The notes: generated from the letters alone by a model not told the origin. 64,000 bases of DNA from Streptomyces sp. ISL-36 (GCF_018614205.1 NZ_JAGGOS010000042.1:115673-179672), one strand, 5' to 3'; numbered from the stretch's first letter, positions 17,382 to 26,306 are shown. A program made the numbers and translations.

Positions 17382-19175
17382 TCACGCGAGCGGATTCGGG
17401 ACCGTCCCGTGGACGGCGGCATGAGGCCGGTCGGGACGGTCACGGTAGCCGTCCAGGTGCAGACGGTTGCGGTTGAGGCAGAGTCGCTCGATGCGCGGGG
17501 TGAGCAGATCGAAGAGCTCGAACCGTTCCTTCAGCTCGGGGAAGCGTGCCTGGTGGCGCAGGATCTCGGCACGCACGAGGGCCCAGAATTCTGATGGGGG
17601 CACGGCGAGTTGTTCCTCGCAGAGCGGCGCCAGGTAGCGGAAGACGCCGACGAAGAGCCCTGAATGGATGAACTGGGTGAGGAAGTCGGGTTCCTCCGTG
17701 AGAAGGACGCTCCGCACGTCGTCCGGCATCGCGTCGTGCTCGGGCAGCGGCCGCGCGCTGATGTTCACGTCGTCGACGAAGTCCTTGATCGCCAGGCGTA
17801 CGGGGACGTCCTGCTCGTCGTAGACGACGATGGCGTTCTCGCCGTGCGGGGAGAACACGGTGCCGTACCGGTAGAGGAAGTGCAGGAGCGGGGGCAGCAG
17901 CGAGGCGAAGAGGCGCTGGAGCCAGGCGAGGGGGGCGAGTCCGGAGCGCTCGACGAGTTCGGCGACGAAGGCCCGGCCGTGCGGATCGGTGTGGAGCAGG
18001 GAGGCGAGCGTGCGGGCCCGCTCGCCCGGCGGCAGCCTGAGCGGTTCGCGCCAGATCGCACCGAGGAGTTCCTTGTACTGGTAGGGGACCTCGGGCAGCC
18101 GGTCGTAGAGGGGGTGCTCGACGGTGACGGAGGCGACCTCGCCGAGCAGGATCACCCCGCACTCGTCGCGCAGGAAGGGGTCGGCGTCGCGCAGCCCGTG
18201 GACCCAGGAGGTGACGGCGGGGGCGGCGAGGGTCCGCTCGGTGGGGAGCCCGCGCCAGACGAGGGTGTTGAGGACCGAGAGCGGCAGCTTGACCGTGTGC
18301 CGGTCGGGCCGGCTCGTGTTGAGGAAGGTGCGGATGGACTGCTGCGGCATCCGCAGGTCACCGTCGGCGGGGAGCGGCACGACGGCCCCGGCGGCGATGG
18401 CTGGAGCGTAGAGCGGGAGCAGGATCTCGTCCCACTGCCAGGGGTGGACGGGCAGGAGGAGGTACGTGCCGGGGTCCAGGCCGCGCGCCCGGAGCACGGC
18501 GTGGAAGGTGTCCAGGACCTCGGCGTCGAGCTCGCGCGCGTAGAGCCGGTCGGGGGTGTCGAGGCCGGGGACGCCTCGGTAGGAGGCGAGGTCGGTGCTG
18601 ACCGCGATCCAGGGCAGCCGGGTGGCGCGCCGGGCCTCGGGGGCCCAGCGGGCCGCGTCGCCGGCGGAGAAGCCGATCCGGCCCTTGTTGAGGACGAGCC
18701 ACGGGTGGCCGGTCTGATGGCCTTCGAGCTCGGCGTATCCGAGGTCGGCGAGCCGGGCGGCGGTCAGGGCCGTCCGGTCGAGCCGCGCGTCCGCGGCGAG
18801 TGTGGTGCTGAGCTCGCGGATCAGATGGCCGAGGGTGGCGCCGTCGAGGCCGAGAAGGCGCCGGCCTCGGGCGAGGAAGTCGAGGGGATCGGTGAGTGCC
18901 TCCCCGTCGAGGGTGATCGTTTCGGCCGAGACGCGCCAGCTGCCGTACGCACCGCGCCGGGCGGTGAAGTGGAGGGCCGAACCGTCGTCGAGACGCAGGA
19001 CGTAGCGGTCGGGGTTGCCGGGGTCGCCGGCGGGCACGGGCTCGACGATCTCCTCGTACGCGAACTCGCCGAGGGTCTTGGCCAGGAGGCGGACGGACGC
19101 GCGGGTCCAGGCGGCCGGGTTCAGCTCGGGAGGCGAGAACAGTGCGGAGTCATGGGTGACAGGGAACGACGGCAC
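17382..19175 (-). CDS. IucA/IucC family NIS siderophore synthetase (distal gene)
   Basis: Protein of 597 aa of the NRPS-independent siderophore synthetase superfamily, which adenylates a carboxylate (usually citrate or its monoamide) and condenses it with an amine or hydroxylamine. Visible signatures: GHPWLVLNKGRIGFS near residue 155, LPVHPWQWDE, SIRTFLNTS, KLPLSVLNTLVWRG, FSPHGENAIV and IKDFVDDVNIS, which shape the ATP and citrate sites. It ends with a FhuF-like C-terminal helical region. GTG start at 19175 behind GAGGAG. It is last of four genes, in the position IucC or RhbF has in known operons, so it may make the final condensation. Confidence 0.93.
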   Translation of the reverse strand: MPSFPVTHDSALFSPPELNPAAWTRASVRLLAKTLGEFAYEEIVEPVPAGDPGNPDRYVLRLDDGSALHFTARRGAYGSWRVSAETITLDGEALTDPLDFLARGRRLLGLDGATLGHLIRELSTTLAADARLDRTALTAARLADLGYAELEGHQTGHPWLVLNKGRIGFSAGDAARWAPEARRATRLPWIAVSTDLASYRGVPGLDTPDRLYARELDAEVLDTFHAVLRARGLDPGTYLLLPVHPWQWDEILLPLYAPAIAAGAVVPLPADGDLRMPQQSIRTFLNTSRPDRHTVKLPLSVLNTLVWRGLPTERTLAAPAVTSWVHGLRDADPFLRDECGVILLGEVASVTVEHPLYDRLPEVPYQYKELLGAIWREPLRLPPGERARTLASLLHTDPHGRAFVAELVERSGLAPLAWLQRLFASLLPPLLHFLYRYGTVFSPHGENAIVVYDEQDVPVRLAIKDFVDDVNISARPLPEHDAMPDDVRSVLLTEEPDFLTQFIHSGLFVGVFRYLAPLCEEQLAVPPSEFWALVRAEILRHQARFPELKERFELFDLLTPRIERLCLNRNRLHLDGYRDRPDRPHAAVHGTVPNPLA

Positions 19176-19236
19176 GGGGACTCCTCGGGGTGGGAACCGC
19201 TGTGGGTCGGGCGGTGTATGTAAGGCAGAGGGGTGT

Positions 19237-19971
19237 TCACAGGACGTGCCGAAGGGCGCGGTCGCGGACCATGAGGGCGGCTCTCTTGTCGGGAAGGTCG
19301 ACTTCCGCGGAGAAGCGGAAGCCGGCGCTCAAGAAGGCTGAGACGGAGGGGGTGTTGCGCAGGTCGGGTTCGGCGATGACGCGGGTGCACCGGGGCCGGT
19401 GACCGAGGACGAGGTCGGCGACGGCTCGTAGGAGCGTGGTGCCGATACCGCGGCCGCGGTCGGCGACGCTGCCGAGGAGCAGATGGATGCCCGTGTCGTG
19501 GGGGCGTGCCGGGTAGTGCCGGGCGAGCGGGTCGAGGTCGGCCCGGTAGATCTCGAAGTAGCTCATGGGGGTGGAGTCGAGGACACCGAGACAGGGCACG
19601 CTGCGGCCGTCGCCGCCGACTTGGGCGGAGATGTGGTCCGCGGTCACGGTCTCCGGGCCGGCCAGTTCCCAGAAGGCCGCCACGGCCGGGTCGTTCATCC
19701 AGCGGCTGATGAGCGTCACGTCCCGGTCCAGCCGGGCGGGTACGAGTTGGAACGAACCGACCGGGGTGGGGGTCGGGCCCCAGGCGGCCACGGCGTCGAG
19801 GAGGTCGCCGTCGGTGGTCGCCGTGCTCTCGCCTGCTGCGAACAGGGCGACGAGCTCCTCCGAGAGGTGCAGGTCCAGGGTGTCATCCCCGCCCGTGTCG
19901 GCCGGGGGGAGGGGGCTGGTTGCGGTGCGGGGGAGGTCGTCGGTGTCGGTGCGCGCATCGGCGGGAGGCAC
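19237..19971 (-). CDS. Siderophore acyltransferase, IucB/MbtK-like GNAT
   Basis: Protein of 244 aa. The C-terminal 170 residues match siderophore N-acyltransferases (IucB, RhbD, DesC, MbtK): ISRWMNDPAVAAFWE, PMSYFEIYRADLDPLARHY and the acyl-CoA loop SVADRGRGIGT. These transfer acetyl, succinyl or a longer acyl group to an amine, normally after its N-hydroxylation. No hydroxylase is encoded in this operon, which is unusual. The first 60 residues are acidic and variable. GTG start at 19971 behind GAGAGGAGAG. It sits between the two NIS synthetase genes, with gaps of 41 and 61 bp. Confidence 0.88.
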   Translation of the reverse strand: MPPADARTDTDDLPRTATSPLPPADTGGDDTLDLHLSEELVALFAAGESTATTDGDLLDAVAAWGPTPTPVGSFQLVPARLDRDVTLISRWMNDPAVAAFWELAGPETVTADHISAQVGGDGRSVPCLGVLDSTPMSYFEIYRADLDPLARHYPARPHDTGIHLLLGSVADRGRGIGTTLLRAVADLVLGHRPRCTRVIAEPDLRNTPSVSAFLSAGFRFSAEVDLPDKRAALMVRDRALRHVL

Positions 19972-20012
19972 GGAGGCGCTCTCCTCTCGGCAGTTCGGTC
20001 GGACGTGGTCTT

Positions 20013-21941
20013 TCAGGGACGGAGGGGGTTGGTGATGGTGACGTAGACGGACTGGGTGTCGACGGGGCCGACGAGCTCGTCCAGGCCGTGGAGTCGGGTG
20101 AGGAGATTGGCCTTGCAGCGCAGGGTCGCTGCTTCCAGGAGGCGGTGGGGCAGCGGGGAGCCGAAGCCGGTGGTGGAGGTGAGGAACTGGCGGAAGCCGG
20201 CGAGCAGGATGCGTTCGTCGGCGAGGCCTTGGGCGCCGAAGGCGCCGATCAGACCGAGGACATTGTTGATGCCGAGGTAGTAGGCGAAGCGTTCGTCGGT
20301 GACCTGGTCGGAGACGAAGGTGTCGCTGGCCGCGCCGATGCCGGGGAGGCGGCTCTCCAGCTCGTCGCGGCGGGACTCACGGAAGTAGTAGCCCTGGTTG
20401 TCGCGGTAGCGTCCGCCGACCGGCCAGCCCTCGGGGTCGAGGAGTACGAGGGTGTTCTGCTGGTGGGCCTCGAGGGCGACACCGGCGGTGCCGTCGAGCC
20501 AGAGCACGGGTCGGACGACCTGGTCGAGGTAGCGCAGGAACCACTCCGCGGCGACGGCCGCGATGGGGCGGCCGGTGCGGGCGGCGAGCCGGGTGACGAT
20601 GTCGGCCAGGCGGGAGCGCATCCGGGTCGTGCCGGGCCAGGGGCGCGGGGCGGTGAGGGCGGCGATGCAGACGGCGTCGTCTCCGGCGGCGAAGGGGTTG
20701 TGCCGGATCATCACGTCGAGTCCGGCGACGGGGGCACCGTCCGGGGTGTCGACCGCGAGCCAGGCGGGGTCGCGGACGATGTCGAAGCCGGGGTGGGCGG
20801 CCTGCCACTGGTCGACGAGCCCGGTGCGCAGGAGCCGGTGGACCTCGACGCCGCGGTGGAGTTCCTTGCGGAGGTTCTCGCGGCGCGAGTTGGTGATGCG
20901 TAGGCCGAGGGAGAGCTTGAGCATCGTCCGGGCGCCGGGCCGGTGGACGGTGCGGACGGAGGAGGTGGGGTGCCAGGAGGCGCCGTGGGGTCCGAGGTCG
21001 TGGAGGAGCCCGGCGTCGAGGAGGGCGGCGACGTCCGGGCGGTGCGGCAGCTCGCGGGCCTGCCAGGGATGAAGGGGCAGGGGCACGGTGCCGGGGGGAA
21101 GTTCGAGTCCATCGGCGAGTGCGGTGGCGAGCTGGGCGGCGCTGACGGGACGGCCCTGTTCGGTCCAGGCGGAGTCGGAGGCGAGGACGGCGTGGTCGAC
21201 GGCCATCCAGTGCAGGGGGAAGGAGCCGTACAGCTCGGGTGAGAAGAGCCGGGCCTCGGCGTCGGAGAGCCCTTCGCGGCTCTTCGGCGTGGGGTGGAGG
21301 GGGTGGCCGAGCAGCAGGGACTGTTCGGCGGTGAGGAAGAGATCGGCGTCGGGGCGGGGGCCGGGCCGGTGACGCCGGTCGGCGATGAAGTCCGCGGTGC
21401 GGCGGGCCGAGTCGGCGACGCGGCCGACGAGTTCGGTGCCCTCGGGGCGGCCGGTCTCCCGGCTGAGCAGGGCGGCGACGGTGACGGCGTCGGCCGTCGG
21501 GGCGGAGGGGTGCAGCCCTTCGAGGGCCGGGGCGCCGAAGCGGTGCCATCCCGTGGGCGACCAGTAGCGGACGGGGACGAGGAGGGCGGTGCCGCTGGCT
21601 TCGAGAGGGATGCGGAGGGTGGTGCACTCCGGGGCGGGCAGGTTCTTCTCCCGTACCCAGCAGCGCAGCAGGTTCTCGATGGTCGCCGTGTCGGCGGCGC
21701 GCCGGGTGTCCGGGTCGTCGAGGTGGTCCTCCCCCGTCGCCGCCCCGGCCGTGCGTGACGCGGCAGGCGCTTCCCTGGGGGCCGGCCACGCGGGAGGTAC
21801 GGGGCCGGTCGTGGGCACCGGCGTGGGACGGGGGTCGTACGGGCCGGAGTGCTGGCGGGGGACGGTGGCCTGTTCGACGGTGAGCGGGCCGCTGGCGGCG
21901 CTGCCGGCGTCGGACGCTTCGGAGGCGGGGCTGGCGTTCAC
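20013..21941 (-). CDS. IucA/IucC family NIS siderophore synthetase (proximal gene)
   Basis: Protein of 642 aa, a second and diverged NIS synthetase. After a Pro/Ala-rich extension of about 85 residues it shows the family blocks LLGHPLHPTPKSREGLS, LPLHPWQARELP, SSVRTVHRPG, MLKLSLGLRITNSRREN and ALEAHQQNTLVLLDPEG. The more typical HPxxK and ITNxxR motifs place it nearer the IucA/RhbC side, which attacks free citrate or a related acid. GTG at 21941 with AAGGAAG upstream. It is second in the operon, 42 bp after the aminotransferase and 41 bp before the acyltransferase. Confidence 0.93.
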   Translation of the reverse strand: MNASPASEASDAGSAASGPLTVEQATVPRQHSGPYDPRPTPVPTTGPVPPAWPAPREAPAASRTAGAATGEDHLDDPDTRRAADTATIENLLRCWVREKNLPAPECTTLRIPLEASGTALLVPVRYWSPTGWHRFGAPALEGLHPSAPTADAVTVAALLSRETGRPEGTELVGRVADSARRTADFIADRRHRPGPRPDADLFLTAEQSLLLGHPLHPTPKSREGLSDAEARLFSPELYGSFPLHWMAVDHAVLASDSAWTEQGRPVSAAQLATALADGLELPPGTVPLPLHPWQARELPHRPDVAALLDAGLLHDLGPHGASWHPTSSVRTVHRPGARTMLKLSLGLRITNSRRENLRKELHRGVEVHRLLRTGLVDQWQAAHPGFDIVRDPAWLAVDTPDGAPVAGLDVMIRHNPFAAGDDAVCIAALTAPRPWPGTTRMRSRLADIVTRLAARTGRPIAAVAAEWFLRYLDQVVRPVLWLDGTAGVALEAHQQNTLVLLDPEGWPVGGRYRDNQGYYFRESRRDELESRLPGIGAASDTFVSDQVTDERFAYYLGINNVLGLIGAFGAQGLADERILLAGFRQFLTSTTGFGSPLPHRLLEAATLRCKANLLTRLHGLDELVGPVDTQSVYVTITNPLRP

Positions 21942-21983
21942 GGGGGGGGCTTCCTTGTGAGGGTGTCCGGGTGCGGTCCGGGA

Positions 21984-23429
21984 TCAGTGGGACGGTCCGG
22001 TGTCGTTCCGGTGTCGCGTGTCGTATGCCGGCGGACCCGGGCGGTGGGCGCGCTCGGCAGCGGCGAGGGCGTCGGCGAAGCGGTCGAGGACGGCCTCGGC
22101 CTGCTCGTCGCTGAGGGTGAGCGGCGGCAGGAGCCGGACGACCCCGGAATGGCGGCCGCCGAGTTCGACGATGAGACCGCGGTCGAGACACGCACGCTGG
22201 ACGGCCACGGCGAGGGCGGGGTCGACCGGTGGGTCGAGGGCTCCGGGGTCGTCGGTGTCGGGTGCCACGAGTTCGACGCCGATCATCAGCCCCCGGCCCC
22301 GCACATCGCCGATGCAGGGGTGAGCGGCGGCCAGGCCCTGGAGGCGGCCGAGCATCCGGGCCCCGAGGGTGGCCGCGCGGTCGGCGAGCCGGTTCTGCCG
22401 TACGTACGCGAGGGTGGCGGTTCCGGCGGCCATGGCGAGCTGGTTGCCCCGGAACGTGCCCGCGTGCGCGCCGGGTTCCCAGGCGTCGAGCTCCGACCGG
22501 TAGACGATGACCGCGAGCGGGAGGGAACCGCCGATGGCCTTGGAGAGGACCATGACGTCGGGGACGACACCGCTGTGTTCGACCGCCCAGAAGGTTCCGG
22601 TGCGGCCGACGCCGGTCTGGACCTCGTCGGCGATGAGCGGGATGGAGCGGGCGGCGGTGATCTCCCGCATGCGGCGCATCCAGGTGTCGGGGGCGGGGAT
22701 GACGCCCCCCTCACCCTGGACGGGTTCGAGGATCATGCCGGCGGGCGTGGCGACGCCGCTCTTGGGGTCGTCGAGGAGGTTCTCGGTCCAGCGCGCGGAC
22801 AGTTCGGCGCCGCGCTCGCCACCGACGCCGAAGGGGCAGCGGTAGTTCTGCGGGTAGGGCAGCCGGGTCACGCGTACGTCCGGCGCGCCTCCCGAGGCGT
22901 CGAGGGCCCCGGCGGTCATGCCGTGGTAGGCCCCGGTGAAGCTGAGCAGCCCGCTGCGGCCGGTGGCGGTGCGGACGAGTTTGAGGGCGGCCTCGACCGC
23001 GTCCGTCCCGGCTGGTCCGCAGAACTGGATGCGCGCGTCGTCGGCGAGCGTCGGGGGCAGGGTGGCGAACAGTTCGGTGGTGAAGGCGTCCTTGACCGGG
23101 GTGGCGAGGTCGAGGACGTGGAGGGGGGCGCCGGAGTCGAGGACTTTCTTGATGGCTTCGAGGACCACCGGGTGGTTGTGCCCGAGGGCCAGCGTCCCGG
23201 CGCCGGAGAGGCAGTCCAGGTAACGCCTGCCGTCAGCACCCTCGATGGTCAGGCCGCGGGCGCGTACGGGCACGATCGGCAGCGATCGCGCGTAGGTGCG
23301 CGCCGCTGATTCGCGCAGTGACTGGCGGCGCAGGATGCCTTCGATGGCACTGCCCTCGGCTGCCGTCCGCTTCCCGGGGCGGGCCTGTGGGGTCGACGGT
23401 ACGGCCGGAGCTGGTTCGATCACGGCCAC
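21984..23429 (-). CDS. Class III aminotransferase, diaminobutyrate type
   Basis: PLP enzyme of 481 aa resembling diaminobutyrate--2-oxoglutarate transaminases (RhbA, EctB, DoeD group). It has CGPAGTDAVEAALKL near the cofactor phosphate site, GAYHGMTAGAL, LIADEVQTGVGRTG with the PLP-nitrogen Asp, and the lysine in VLSKAIGGSLP. In rhizobactin and schizokinen operons the homologue makes 2,4-diaminobutyrate from aspartate semialdehyde. The start is taken as GTG at 23429, ten nt after GGGAGG; an upstream ATG at 23468 lacks a ribosome binding site and GTG at 23423 is another option. First gene of the four-gene siderophore operon. Confidence 0.9.
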   Translation of the reverse strand: MAVIEPAPAVPSTPQARPGKRTAAEGSAIEGILRRQSLRESAARTYARSLPIVPVRARGLTIEGADGRRYLDCLSGAGTLALGHNHPVVLEAIKKVLDSGAPLHVLDLATPVKDAFTTELFATLPPTLADDARIQFCGPAGTDAVEAALKLVRTATGRSGLLSFTGAYHGMTAGALDASGGAPDVRVTRLPYPQNYRCPFGVGGERGAELSARWTENLLDDPKSGVATPAGMILEPVQGEGGVIPAPDTWMRRMREITAARSIPLIADEVQTGVGRTGTFWAVEHSGVVPDVMVLSKAIGGSLPLAVIVYRSELDAWEPGAHAGTFRGNQLAMAAGTATLAYVRQNRLADRAATLGARMLGRLQGLAAAHPCIGDVRGRGLMIGVELVAPDTDDPGALDPPVDPALAVAVQRACLDRGLIVELGGRHSGVVRLLPPLTLSDEQAEAVLDRFADALAAAERAHRPGPPAYDTRHRNDTGPSH

Positions 23430-23750
23430 GGCTCGGTGTCCTCCCGCTGTAACGGTTGCGTTGCACATCGGTACGTTGCTCGACCGCGTGAACGGCGCCT
23501 CTGAACGCTGCCTTCCTGTCCCCCGTACGTACCAACGACGAGGGTTGCCAAGGATCACGGCGGAATCCCAAGATCCTTCGGCTGGGCGGGGTCACGGCCC
23601 GGCAACGGCTGGGCGGGGCCAGGAACCACGGACCTGCCTCGTACCGTCCCCTCCGGCACCGGCATAGTGGGGGCCGCACTTCGGCGCCGGTCACGGCGCC
23701 ACCACTGTTCACTCATGCACAAGTTGACGTAGTCCCAGGGGGATCACGAG
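23430..23750. other. Divergent promoter region, siderophore operon and protease genes
   Basis: 321 bp without a gene. It must hold the siderophore operon promoter (leftward) and that of the first lipoprotein protease (rightward; TTGACG at 23723 could be its -35). I looked for a DmdR/IdeR iron box (TTAGGTTAGGCTAACCTAA-like) and saw none. Confidence 0.6.
23550..23578. promoter_or_regulatory. Inverted repeat, candidate operator
   Basis: AAGGATC at 23550-23556 and GATCCTT at 23572-23578 form a perfect 7-bp inverted repeat with a 15-bp spacer, about 120 bp upstream of the aminotransferase start. It is the only clear dyad in this region; the regulator is unknown. Confidence 0.35.
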
Positions 23751-24926
23751 ATGCGATCGATTCGTCCGCTGCTGGCCGCGGCTGCCGCCGTCGCGGCGTT
23801 GACGCTGACGGCGACGGCCTGCGGCCCGACCGAGGAGAACGCGGGAGACAAGCCCAGCGCACCCGCGAGCCCGTCCACCGGCGGCAAGATCACGATTCCG
23901 GACGATCTGAAGGACCGGCTCAAGGAGCACGGGATCGATCTGGACAAGTGGAGGAACGGCGAGTGGAAGAACTGGGACCGCGACAAGTGGCTGCGTGAGG
24001 CCAAGGACTACGTCAACCCGATCATCGAGGACCTCTGGGACCCGGACCGTATGCGGGACGCCGAGCGCCCCGACAAGCCGGTCGAGGAGGAGGACATCTC
24101 GGGTGACGAGGGGGTCACCGACCCGACGCCCGAGCCGGTCAGGGCGACGGGCGTGAAGACGCCGTACCACTCCAACGCCCCCGAGGCGGGCAAGGTCTTC
24201 TTCGACGGCCCCGAGGGTTCGATGGTCTGCTCGGCCACGGTCGTGAAGGACCCGGCGCACCCCGGCAAGTCCAACATGGTGTGGACGGCCGGCCACTGCG
24301 TGCACGCGGGCAAGAAGGGCGGTTGGTACCGCAACATCGCCTTCGTCCCCTCGTACAACGACGGTGGCAAGGCGACGGCCCAACTGGAGAACGCCACCCG
24401 TGAGGAAGTCGCTCCGTTCGGCGTCTGGTGGGGCGACTGGGCGCAGACGTCCGAGCAGTGGATCGCGGAGGGTGCGGCGACCGGCGGTCAGGGAGCTCCG
24501 TACGACTTCGCGGTGATCCACGTGACCCCGGAGAAGGGCAGCACGGGCAAGTCGCTGGAGGAGACGGTCGGTTCGGCGCTTCCGGTGGAGTTCAACGCGC
24601 CGGCGGTGTCGAAGATCGCGAACATGACGGCGACGGGCTACCCGGCGGGTCCGCCCTTCGACGGCCAGAAGATGTTCCAGTGCCAGGACAAGCCGGGCCG
24701 GCTGTCGGTGAAGGCGGAGCAGCCGACGATGTACCGCATCGGCTGCACCATGACCGGCGGCTCGTCCGGCGGCGGCTGGGTCGCCGCCGGCCAGGACGGG
24801 AAGCCCGCGCTGGTCTCCAACACCTCGATCGGCCCGGTGACGGCCGGCTGGCTGGCCGGTCCGCGCCTGGGTGCCGAGGCCAAGGGCATCTACGACGAGG
24901 TCAGCAAGAAGTTCGCCGGCCGCTAG
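23751..24926 (+). CDS. Lipoprotein trypsin-like serine protease (copy 1)
   Basis: Protein of 391 aa with an N-terminal lipoprotein signal (hydrophobic run, then LTATAC with Cys24), so anchored outside the membrane. Residues about 48 to 101 are an unusual Trp-rich module (LDKWRNGEWKNW, DYVNPIIEDLWD) shared with the next gene. The protease domain follows, with His182 in TAGHC, Asp252 in YDFAVIHV and Ser339 in GGSSGGGW, a chymotrypsin-fold triad. Cys residues near 160, 183, 311 and 332 may form disulfides. ATG behind CCCAGGGGGATC. Substrate unknown. Confidence 0.9.
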   Translation: MRSIRPLLAAAAAVAALTLTATACGPTEENAGDKPSAPASPSTGGKITIPDDLKDRLKEHGIDLDKWRNGEWKNWDRDKWLREAKDYVNPIIEDLWDPDRMRDAERPDKPVEEEDISGDEGVTDPTPEPVRATGVKTPYHSNAPEAGKVFFDGPEGSMVCSATVVKDPAHPGKSNMVWTAGHCVHAGKKGGWYRNIAFVPSYNDGGKATAQLENATREEVAPFGVWWGDWAQTSEQWIAEGAATGGQGAPYDFAVIHVTPEKGSTGKSLEETVGSALPVEFNAPAVSKIANMTATGYPAGPPFDGQKMFQCQDKPGRLSVKAEQPTMYRIGCTMTGGSSGGGWVAAGQDGKPALVSNTSIGPVTAGWLAGPRLGAEAKGIYDEVSKKFAGR

Positions 24927-24931
24927 GAAGT

Positions 24932-24953
24932 GTCCGGCGCTGATGCGCCGGAC
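24932..24953 (+). terminator. Terminator after first protease
   Basis: A 9-bp perfect stem GTCCGGCGC / GCGCCGGAC with a TGAT loop, 5 bp after the stop codon. Confidence 0.75.
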
Positions 24954-24975
24954 GACCTTTGCGCATCAGCGATGC

Positions 24976-25005
24976 GGAGGCGGGGCCCCGGCGGGTCCCG
25001 CCTCC
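24976..25005 (+). terminator. Second hairpin between the tandem proteases
   Basis: A 9-bp stem GGAGGCGGG / CCCGCCTCC followed by TTCCT. With the previous hairpin it suggests the two proteases are transcribed separately. Confidence 0.65.
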
Positions 25006-25102
25006 TTCCTACGGGCATACTGTGCACCGCTACTGACGCGTCCATGGCAACCATTCCGTGGCAGTGCCCGGACGCGGTAACACCCCAGGGGGATCTCAAC
25101 TC

Positions 25103-26287
25103 ATGCGTTCCGCACGACTTTTTCCAGCCTTCGCCGCCGTGGGCGCGGCGCTGGCCCTGACGGCCACCGCATGTGGCCCGTCCGAGACACCGGCGGCCGA
25201 CAAGCCCGCCGCGGGGGCCAGCGCCTCCGCCTCAGCCTCCGCCTCAGCCTCCGCCTCGGAAGGAGGCGGAGCCGCCCTTCCCAAGGACGTCGCCGACAAG
25301 CTGAAGAAGCACGGCGTCGACCTGGACAAGTGGAAGGACGGCGAGTGGAAGAACTGGGACCAGGACACCTGGCTCCGTGAGGCCGAGGACTTCGTCAACC
25401 CGGTGATCGACGGGCTCTGGGACTCCCAGCGCATGCAGTCGGCCAAGAGCCCGGACCAGACGATCGCGACCACGGCCGGTGCCGGCGGCAGCGATCCCGT
25501 GCCGCGTCCGGTCCAGGCCCAGCGCGAGAAGACGCCGTACCACCGCAACGCGGCTCCGGTCGGGAAGATCTTCTTCGACTCGCCGCAGGGTCACATGGTC
25601 TGCTCCGGCACCATCGTGAAGGACCCGCGCCGGCCCGGCCGGTCCAACATGGTCTGGACGGCCGGCCACTGTGTCCACGCAGGTCAGCGTGGCGGCTGGT
25701 ACCGCAACATCACCTTCGTCCCCGCCTACAACGACCTCGGCAAGTCTCCGTCCGCGCTGCGCAACGCGCAGCCGCACGAGGAAGCGCCCTACGGCCAGTA
25801 CTGGGCCGACTGGGCCGTGACGTCGGGCGACTGGATCAACCGCGGTGGCACGAACGCCGCCTGGCCGTACGACTACGCCGTGCTGCACGTGCAGCCGATG
25901 CGGGGCAAGAAGTCGCTGGAGGAGACGGTCGGCGCCGCGCTTGCGGTCGACTTCTCGGCTCCGACGGCCGCGCAGGCGGGCACGATCGGCGCCTGGGGCT
26001 ACCCTGCGGCGCCTCCGTACAACGGTCTGATCATGCACAAGTGTCTCGACCGTGCGAGCCGCCTCACCACGGCGCCCGCCACGCCCACCATGTACCGCAT
26101 CGGCTGCACCATGACCGGCGGCTCGTCCGGCGGCGGCTGGTTCCGTGCGCTGCCGAACGGCAAGACCGTTCTGGTGTCGAACACCTCGATCGGCCCGGCC
26201 GGCGGCAACGGCTGGCTGGCCGGCCCGCAGCTGGGCAGGGGCGCGAAGGACGCGCACGAGATGGTGAGCAAGAAGTTCGCCCGCTGA
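25103..26287 (+). CDS. Lipoprotein trypsin-like serine protease (copy 2)
   Basis: Tandem paralogue of the preceding gene, 394 aa. The start at 25103 is chosen for the lipoprotein signal (LTATAC) and the AGGGGGATC site seven nt upstream, the same leader as copy 1. After the lipid Cys comes a Ser-Ala dipeptide repeat (ASASASASASASAS) as a spacer, then the Trp-rich module (LDKWKDGEWKNW, DFVNPVIDGLWD) and the protease domain with TAGHC, YDYAVLHV and GGSSGGGW. Ends before a very strong terminator shared with hflX. Divergence and separate terminators suggest an old duplication. Confidence 0.9.
   Translation: MRSARLFPAFAAVGAALALTATACGPSETPAADKPAAGASASASASASASASEGGGAALPKDVADKLKKHGVDLDKWKDGEWKNWDQDTWLREAEDFVNPVIDGLWDSQRMQSAKSPDQTIATTAGAGGSDPVPRPVQAQREKTPYHRNAAPVGKIFFDSPQGHMVCSGTIVKDPRRPGRSNMVWTAGHCVHAGQRGGWYRNITFVPAYNDLGKSPSALRNAQPHEEAPYGQYWADWAVTSGDWINRGGTNAAWPYDYAVLHVQPMRGKKSLEETVGAALAVDFSAPTAAQAGTIGAWGYPAAPPYNGLIMHKCLDRASRLTTAPATPTMYRIGCTMTGGSSGGGWFRALPNGKTVLVSNTSIGPAGGNGWLAGPQLGRGAKDAHEMVSKKFAR
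25217..25259 (+). repeat. Ser-Ala coding microrepeat
   Basis: Alternating GCC and TCC/TCA codons giving (Ala-Ser)n between the lipid-attached Cys and the Trp-rich module of the second protease. Copy 1 of the gene lacks it. Confidence 0.7.
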
Positions 26288-26306
26288 CCGAAGGTCCACC
26301 GGGCAC

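Noticed and set aside
17343..17382. SOS box in front of the DinG-like helicase
   Set aside because: The short gap has no CGAAC-N4-GTTCG-like sequence; damage induction through its own promoter is not supported.
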